A model generated the notes under the pieces. It worked only from the letters and a program-made list of their open reading frames with translations. It ran no database searches and was not told where the DNA came from. The position numbers and the translations under genes were made by a program. Below, one piece after another: positions 21,447-26,478 of a DNA stretch of 26,478 nt; position 1 is the stretch's first letter; each line of letters begins with the position of its first letter. The stretch is from a virus, in IMG/VR virus record IMGVR_UViG_3300009509_000091, positions 1 to 26,478 of that record, one strand, 5' to 3'.

Positions 21447-21692
21447 ATGAGTTCGTATACAGGTGACAACATCACTCTTGGTGAAATATACGCCGAGAAG
21501 CAGCGTCAACGTCAGCAGGAATTGCGGACAATGATGGTGCATCAGATCAACATCGGCTCTACGGTTATCTACGAGGAAGATATTCTGAAGTTCCGTAGAA
21601 TGCTGGAGTTCATGGAGTTCGCACTGGCAGCGAGTGAAGAACTGCGTAGCCTGATGGTTGCGTTCGAAGCCAAACAACGACTGCTCAAGTAG
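21447..21692 (+). CDS. Small helical protein, unknown role
   Basis: This 81-residue protein has AAGGGTGACAA just before its ATG. It is strongly helical with many charged residues (EIYAEKQRQRQQELRTMMVH and RRMLEFMEFALAASEELRSL). Coiled-coil oligomerisation is likely. It lies two genes upstream of the DNA polymerase, but no replication role can be shown. Confidence 0.65.
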   Translation: MSSYTGDNITLGEIYAEKQRQRQQELRTMMVHQINIGSTVIYEEDILKFRRMLEFMEFALAASEELRSLMVAFEAKQRLLK

Positions 21693-21700
21693 GTGGCAAC

Positions 21701-21940
21701 ATGCAGCAGATATCAGTGTCGGTGTACTTGCCGACAGCGGGCACCAATGTCAAAGTGCTGGACCCGCAGGCTGTTGAAATGGAAATCATGTCCCTCTACA
21801 ACAACCTCTACAACATACAGCGCGACATAGAATTTATGAAAGAGAAGGACAGGGACTTCGTTGCCTATGTCCAGCGTGAGTATCCCGAGGTAGCAAAGTC
21901 ATACATGGTGTGGCGTGCTGCGCAAGAGCGGATTAAGTGA
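21701..21940 (+). CDS. Small helical protein coupled to DNA polymerase
   Basis: This 79-residue protein (MQQISVSVYLPTAGTNVKVL...) has AGGTGG before the ATG. After a beta-prone opening it is helical and charged (NIQRDIEFMKEKDRDFVAYV). Its stop overlaps the polymerase ATG (TGATG), so the two are probably translated together. No family was recognised. Confidence 0.68.
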   Translation: MQQISVSVYLPTAGTNVKVLDPQAVEMEIMSLYNNLYNIQRDIEFMKEKDRDFVAYVQREYPEVAKSYMVWRAAQERIK

Positions 21941-23820
21941 TGGATCTGGTAACGATTGACTTTGAAACCTTCTACGACGACGAGTACTCGTTGTCGAAGA
22001 TCACCACCGAGCAATATATCCGTGATCCCAAGTTCGAAATCATCGGCGTAGGCATCAAGGTCAACAATCATCCGACCGACTGGTATAGCGGGAGCAACCC
22101 CGGCAAGTTCCTGCGCTCGCTCGACTACAGTAAGCGAGCCATCCTGTGCCACCACACTGCGTTCGATGGTGCCATCCTGTCATGGAAGTTCGGCATCAAG
22201 CCAAAGTTTTGGTTCGACACACTCAGTATGTCCCGCCCGCTTCATAGCCTGATGGTGGGGGGATCGCTCAAGGCACTGGCTGAGTACTACGGCATAGGCA
22301 GGAAAGGTGATGAAGTAATCGCCGCCAAAGGTAAGCGGCGCGTGGACTTCACACCAGAAGAACTTGCTGCGTACGGACGCTACTGCTGCAACGACGTAGA
22401 ACTGACATACGAGTTGTTCCACATCCTCAAGAAGAAGATCCCGGTGTCTGAGCTAATGGTCATCGACCAGACGCTGCGCATGTACACCGAGCCGGTGGTG
22501 GAACTGCACGAAGATCTGCTGCGCGAGCACTTGGATGCCGTACGCACACGCAAGCGGATGTTGCTGTCTACCATTGCGACCAACCGCGCTCACGCAGAAC
22601 ACACGGTTGAAGAAATGCTGATGAGCAACGACAAGTTTGCTCTGTATCTTCAGCATCTGAATGTGGACCCGCCGACCAAGATCAGTCCGAGGACGGGTAA
22701 GGTTTCGTGGGCATTTGCCAAGACCGACAAGGGTCTGCTTGCCTTACAGGAACATCCTGATGAGCGTGTGCAGGCTGCGGTGGCAGCCCGGCTAGGCGTC
22801 AAGTCTACCATCGAAGAAACACGCACCGAGAATCTGATAGGTGTCGCCCAACGTGGCGCACTGCCGATCATGCTGAACTACTACGGGGCGCACACCGGCA
22901 GGTTCAGCGGGGGAGATAAGCTCAACCTCCAGAATCTACCCAAGCGCGGCAACGTATCTATACGTCGTGCGCTGCGTGCGCCACCCGGATGGGTGTTCGT
23001 CGCCTGTGATTCCAGCCAGATTGAAGCTCGCCTCGTCGCATGGCTTGCCGGTCAGGAAGATCTTGTCGAAGCCTTTGCGCAGGGCCGAGATGTGTACTCG
23101 GAGTTCGCCACCGAAATCTATGGGCGTACGATCACGAAGGCTGACAAGCTGGAACGGTTCGTCGGCAAGACCTGTATCTTGGGGCTTGGCTACGGCATGG
23201 GTGCGGCCAAATTCCAGCGCACACTGGAGATAGGACAGGGCGGTATCTCGGTCAAGATTGACTTGGTTGAGGCCGAGCGCATCGTTCGCCTGTACCGGAC
23301 GAAGAATTGGAAGATCGTCCAGTTCTGGCAGAAGTGTAACTACGTCCTGACTGCCATGACCCAGAACGGGTGCGGGCAGCTTCACGAAACTATACTGCCC
23401 TATGATTCCGAGGGTATCGTCCTGCCGAACGGACTGCGCATCCAGTACCCCCTGCTGCGACGGACACAGGACGGTTTCTCCTACTGTGCGAACCCGCGCC
23501 AGTACATCAAGGCCGCACGCGAGCGGATCACTGGTGCCGATGCCAAGGTGGATTGGACGAAGATCTACGGTGGCAAGGTGACGGAGAACGTGGTGCAGGC
23601 GCTTGCTGCCTTGGTCATCCGCGAGCAGATGGTCGCTACGGGACGCCGCTACAGGGTAGCGTTCCAAGTTCACGACGAAATCGTGACGCTCGCAGAGGAG
23701 AAGGACCAGCACAACGCTGAGCAGTATCTTGTCAGTGTCATGTCCACACCCCCGACGTGGGCACCTGATCTACCAGTGGCGTGCGAGTCAGGCATTGCAG
23801 ACAACTACGGTGACGTATGA
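21940..23820 (+). CDS. Family A DNA polymerase with proofreading exonuclease
   Basis: This 626-residue enzyme copies the phage genome. The 3'-5' exonuclease shows Exo I DFET (Asp7, Glu9), Exo II HHTAFD (Asp76) and Exo III YCCND (Asp152). The polymerase domain shows GRFSGGDKLNLQNLP (~320-334), motif A DSSQIEAR (Asp357), motif B RFVGKTCILGLGYG (Arg406, Lys410, Leu414, Tyr418) and motif C HDE (578-580). There is no 5'-nuclease domain, normal for phage enzymes. The start at 21940 follows a TGATG overlap; a GTG one codon earlier is less likely. The residue matching E. coli Pol I Phe762 is Leu. Confidence 0.95.
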   Translation: MDLVTIDFETFYDDEYSLSKITTEQYIRDPKFEIIGVGIKVNNHPTDWYSGSNPGKFLRSLDYSKRAILCHHTAFDGAILSWKFGIKPKFWFDTLSMSRPLHSLMVGGSLKALAEYYGIGRKGDEVIAAKGKRRVDFTPEELAAYGRYCCNDVELTYELFHILKKKIPVSELMVIDQTLRMYTEPVVELHEDLLREHLDAVRTRKRMLLSTIATNRAHAEHTVEEMLMSNDKFALYLQHLNVDPPTKISPRTGKVSWAFAKTDKGLLALQEHPDERVQAAVAARLGVKSTIEETRTENLIGVAQRGALPIMLNYYGAHTGRFSGGDKLNLQNLPKRGNVSIRRALRAPPGWVFVACDSSQIEARLVAWLAGQEDLVEAFAQGRDVYSEFATEIYGRTITKADKLERFVGKTCILGLGYGMGAAKFQRTLEIGQGGISVKIDLVEAERIVRLYRTKNWKIVQFWQKCNYVLTAMTQNGCGQLHETILPYDSEGIVLPNGLRIQYPLLRRTQDGFSYCANPRQYIKAARERITGADAKVDWTKIYGGKVTENVVQALAALVIREQMVATGRRYRVAFQVHDEIVTLAEEKDQHNAEQYLVSVMSTPPTWAPDLPVACESGIADNYGDV

Positions 23821-23945
23821 TCGACAAACGCTTCCAGAGAAAGCCCAAGCCCGACCATCCGTGGGTAGGCTGGCAACCCGGCAAATTCAGCGCCGCAGAC
23901 AAGGCCAAGAACCGTCAGCCTCCACCGAAGCGAAAGAAAACTTGA
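23817..23945 (+). CDS. Tiny basic protein coupled to DNA polymerase
   Basis: This 42-residue frame starts in an ATGA overlap with the polymerase stop. It reads MIDKRFQRKPKPDHPWVGWQ and ends PPPKRKKT: 14 Lys or Arg residues and several Pro and Trp residues. The ribosome site would be the coupled one. It may bind nucleic acid or the polymerase, but nothing beyond composition and position supports that. Confidence 0.55.
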   Translation: MIDKRFQRKPKPDHPWVGWQPGKFSAADKAKNRQPPPKRKKT

Positions 23946-23988
23946 CTCGGTATGGCGTCGGCGTATATTCAAATCTCCACTGACTGAG

Positions 23989-24013
23989 CGCCCCGAGGAC
24001 CGACCTTGGGGCG
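23989..24013 (+). other. Hairpin covering the start region of the nuclease gene
   Basis: A 10-bp stem (CGCCCCGAGG with CCTTGGGGCG, one G-T pair) has an ACCGA loop. Its 3' arm contains the GGGG that is the only purine-rich candidate ribosome site for the ATG at 24021. No T tract follows, so control of translation is as likely as termination. Confidence 0.6.
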
Positions 24014-24020
24014 AAAACCT

Positions 24021-24713
24021 ATGCAGCTACAGCACTCGTACTCGGCTATCAAACTTTACGAAAACTGTCCGCAGCGGTACTACCGGCAGCGTGTACTGAA
24101 AGATATTGTGGACGAAGGGGGCGAAGCCAGTAAGTACGGGGAGCGTGTCCACGCCCATTTAGAGGCACGGATGCGCGACGGGCACGGTCTCCCGGTCGAG
24201 GCCATGCCCTACGAGCCACTGTGCCGGTCACTGGAACGCGCCGCCGAGGGGGGCGAGCTATTCGTTGAGAAGGAGCTAGTGTTGACAGAAACGCTCACAC
24301 CAACAGGTTGGTGGGAGCCTGACGCATGGCTGCGCAGCAAGCTGGATATCCTCGTCCTGCGGAAAGACCGAGCCGTGGTGATGGATTGGAAAACCGGCAA
24401 ACGTAAACCGGACTTCTTCCAGATGGGTATCTTCGCTGCCCAAGTGTTCAAGCACTACCCCCAAATCAGGCGTGTGGATACGTCCCTCGTGTGGCTCCGG
24501 CAGTACGAAATGGACACCGAAGTATATTTACGAGAGCAGTCCAACGCGCTTTGGGCCGATATCCTTGGCAAGATCCGCCGCATTTACCAGTCGGCAGAGC
24601 ATGACAACTGGCCCGCCAAGCCCAGCGGACTGTGCGGTTACTGCCCTGCGCAACACGATTGTGCGTACGCATTGCGGGCACCGGGTCGCCCGATCCACTT
24701 GACATCGGCGTAA
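24021..24713 (+). CDS. Cas4/RecB-like PD-(D/E)XK nuclease with Fe-S cysteines
   Basis: This 230-residue nuclease opens MQLQHSYSAIKLYENCPQRY, the standard start of the RecB/AddB/Cas4 group. GERVHAHLE (His44/His46), LDI (Asp109), MDWKTGK (Asp122, Lys124) and Gln134 form the active-site set. Cys16, Cys205, Cys208 and Cys214 have the single-then-CxxC-x5-C spacing of the 4Fe-4S staple of AddB and Cas4. It probably processes DNA ends in recombination or replication with the downstream helicase. I chose the ATG at 24021; a TTG five codons earlier lies inside a hairpin arm. Confidence 0.88.
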   Translation: MQLQHSYSAIKLYENCPQRYYRQRVLKDIVDEGGEASKYGERVHAHLEARMRDGHGLPVEAMPYEPLCRSLERAAEGGELFVEKELVLTETLTPTGWWEPDAWLRSKLDILVLRKDRAVVMDWKTGKRKPDFFQMGIFAAQVFKHYPQIRRVDTSLVWLRQYEMDTEVYLREQSNALWADILGKIRRIYQSAEHDNWPAKPSGLCGYCPAQHDCAYALRAPGRPIHLTSA

Positions 24714-24724
24714 AGACACTCATA

Positions 24725-25036
24725 ATGAGCAACACACCGGAAGGTCGAGTCAAAGACAAGGTTCGCGCCATGCTCAAGGCGCACAAGGTCTGGTACTTCC
24801 TTCCCGGTAACAACGGCTACGGCAAGTCAGGGATTCCAGATTTCGTCTGTTGCGTCGGCGGGAGGTTTATAGGAATAGAGTGTAAAGCTGACGCTCGCAA
24901 ACGGCCCACCGACCTACAGTTGGCGTGTGCTTCGCAGATTGAGTTGGCTGGCGGCAGGTGGTTCTTGGTTTACGATGACGCAACATTGGCGCAAGCCGAG
25001 GCGGTCATCGTCTCATATAAAAAGATATTTTCGTGA
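24725..25036 (+). CDS. VRR-NUC type nuclease
   Basis: This 103-residue protein has the compact VRR-NUC pattern: GKSGIPDFVCC (Asp54) followed by GRFIGIECKAD (Glu66, Lys68 by count), then QLACASQIELAGGRWFLVY. Such single-domain nucleases belong to the PD-(D/E)XK superfamily and are often adjacent to SNF2-type helicases in phages; they cleave branched or structured DNA. The ATG has no clear ribosome site, and the preceding gene ends 11 bases before it, so re-initiation may matter. Confidence 0.88.
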   Translation: MSNTPEGRVKDKVRAMLKAHKVWYFLPGNNGYGKSGIPDFVCCVGGRFIGIECKADARKRPTDLQLACASQIELAGGRWFLVYDDATLAQAEAVIVSYKKIFS

Positions 25037-25048
25037 AGGTGACACATA

Positions 25049-26478
25049 ATGCTCGTTGTCGAGAAGGCTAAAGCCCTCGCACTGAAGCTGAACAACCCGG
25101 CCCGAGTACTGGAATCAGTTCCCGGCGCTCGTTCTCTTAGTGTGCGCGGCATCCCCATCGTGGTGACACCACACCGTACCCCCATTGTCAGGATCCTCCG
25201 GAACCTTGGCATCAAGGCTCCCTCGCCCATCCTCCACTACTACGACTGGCCGGGGCAGTTCACGCCCTACGAACACCAGAAACAAACTGCTGCGTTCCTT
25301 ACCCTCCAGTCCCGTGGTCTGGTGCTGAACGAGATTGGCACCGGCAAGACGCAATCTGCGCTATGGGCTGCGGATTACCTGATGAAAGCGGGGGAGATAC
25401 GTAAAGTTCTTATCATGTCCCCGCTGTCCACGCTGGAGCGTGTATGGGGCGATGCCATCTTCATGGGCTTCGTACACCGTAAAGCGGTGGTGCTACACGG
25501 CACCGCAGAGCGCCGCAGAAAGCTGCTGCGCACCGAGGCCGACTTCTACATCGTGAACCATGACGGCTTCCAGATCATCGCACAGGAAGCCACAGGCATG
25601 TTCGACTTGGTGATCGTGGACGAGGCGGCAGTCCTGCGTAACCCATCCACGCGCCGGTTCAAGATTTTCCGTAAGTGGATGGACCAGAATCCAGAAACTC
25701 GTTTGTGGTTGATGACCGGCACCCCTACCCCGAACGATCCGACCGACGCATGGGCGCTAGCCAAGTTGGTCAACAGCCCGTTCTGTACCAAGACGTTCAC
25801 CGGGTTTCGGGACCAAGTGATGATGAAGATCGGGCAGTGGAAATATATTCCTAGGCCCGAGTCCGTCGAAGTCGTGAAACACATCCTGCAACCGGCAGTC
25901 CGCTATACGCGGGACGAGTGCTTCGACCTACCCGATACCGTGGTGCAGACGCGACAGGTTGACCTGACTCCCGAGCAGCGCAAGCACTACAACCAGATGC
26001 TCAAGACCTTCATCACTGAAATGGTCAGCGAGCAGAAGGCAGGGGGTGTCATCACTGCGGTCAACGAAGCAGTGAAGATCCAGAAACTCGTACAGATAGC
26101 TTGCGGCGTGGCATACGGCGACGATGGGCAGAACATCGAAGTCGATTGCTCCCCGCGTGTCCAGTTGGTGAAGGAACTGATCGAGGAAGCAGGCGAGAAG
26201 GTGATCGTGTTCGTTCCGCTTACCGGCACCCTGCACATGCTGGAGCGTGAGCTAGCCAAGCACTGGTCGATTGGCGTAGTGAATGGTGAAGTATCCGCTC
26301 ACAAGCGCAATCAGATCTTCCACGGCTTCCAGCATCAGAAAGATCCGCATGTGCTAATCGCACATCCCGGCACGATGGCGCATGGACTGACACTTACATC
26401 AGCGTCCACCATCATCTGGTACGGGCCGATCAACAGCAACGAAACTTATGGGCAGGCGAATGGACGTATTGAACGCAT
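25049..26478 (+). CDS. SNF2/SF2 helicase, C-terminus beyond window
   Basis: The frame opens at ATG 25049 (AAGGTG upstream) and is still open at the right edge, giving 476 complete codons. After a ~65-residue N-terminal region come motif I EIGTGKT (95-101), motif Ia MSPLSTLERVW, motif II DEAA (191-194) and motif III TGTP (223-226). The second lobe has VIVFVPLTGTL and ends with GLTLTSAST, then QANGRIER, which are motifs V and VI. The order and the QxxGRxxR end fit SNF2-like helicases. It probably works with the two nucleases upstream in replication or recombination. Confidence 0.9.
   Translation, partial: MLVVEKAKALALKLNNPARVLESVPGARSLSVRGIPIVVTPHRTPIVRILRNLGIKAPSPILHYYDWPGQFTPYEHQKQTAAFLTLQSRGLVLNEIGTGKTQSALWAADYLMKAGEIRKVLIMSPLSTLERVWGDAIFMGFVHRKAVVLHGTAERRRKLLRTEADFYIVNHDGFQIIAQEATGMFDLVIVDEAAVLRNPSTRRFKIFRKWMDQNPETRLWLMTGTPTPNDPTDAWALAKLVNSPFCTKTFTGFRDQVMMKIGQWKYIPRPESVEVVKHILQPAVRYTRDECFDLPDTVVQTRQVDLTPEQRKHYNQMLKTFITEMVSEQKAGGVITAVNEAVKIQKLVQIACGVAYGDDGQNIEVDCSPRVQLVKELIEEAGEKVIVFVPLTGTLHMLERELAKHWSIGVVNGEVSAHKRNQIFHGFQHQKDPHVLIAHPGTMAHGLTLTSASTIIWYGPINSNETYGQANGRIER

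Noticed and set aside
22936-23712. Minus-strand frame of 258 codons
   Set aside because: It is antisense to the polymerase domain of the DNA polymerase and has no motif or start signal.

Overview
The window is part of a tailed double-stranded DNA phage (Caudoviricetes). No host chromosomal genes, tRNA or rRNA genes, insertion sequences or CRISPR arrays are visible. The large portal (682 residues), the scaffold, the coat protein and the lack of any tail-tube or tape-measure gene inside the window suggest a podovirus, but the tail genes lie mostly off the left edge, so this is an inference. The high GC content outside one AT-rich segment, the strong Shine-Dalgarno sites and a textbook CTGT-N8-ACAG LexA-type box fit a proteobacterial host. 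The host genus cannot be read from the sequence.

Layout. Bases 1-10284 form the left arm, read leftwards. Its order in the direction of transcription is: a small membrane-anchored protein, an exported fibronectin-III-like protein, a second Fn3-like protein, a zinc-ribbon protein, the small and large terminase subunits, an intrinsic terminator followed by a candidate promoter, then portal, a small head protein, scaffold, major capsid protein, a decoration-like protein, a fibre-like protein and two tail-fibre genes, the second cut by the window edge. Two UUCG-loop hairpins sit between the late structural genes. Bases 10285-10834 are a divergent non-coding segment with a G-quadruplex-type tract.

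Bases 10835-26478 form the right arm, read rightwards. It starts with three small genes: two paralogues flanking a 63-residue gene, each followed by a hairpin or terminator. The 650-base gap at 11380-12035 contains an AT-rich block with repeated AACAATCTACG-type iterons in both orientations, nested dyads, tandem ATCTATATA repeats and a near-perfect LexA box; this is the best candidate for the replication origin or control region. A tightly packed run of small early genes follows. Next comes a MoxR-type AAA+ ATPase, a 286-residue partner, a 119-residue protein and a HExxH/VWA protein. After these come more accessory genes, including an HTH-DUF3310 fusion and three tiny membrane proteins. The arm ends with a replication/recombination set: family A DNA polymerase with proofreading domain, a Cas4/RecB-like nuclease with an Fe-S cysteine pattern, a VRR-NUC nuclease, and an SNF2-type helicase cut by the right edge.

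Most right-arm genes overlap by 1-4 bases (ATGA/TGATG), pointing to translational coupling in one or a few operons. The points most worth a second look are the MoxR-HExxH/VWA module, the hairpin family with a conserved octanucleotide loop (GACTGACA/GACTCACA), the iteron/LexA control region, and the leucine at the polymerase position matching E. coli Pol I Phe762.
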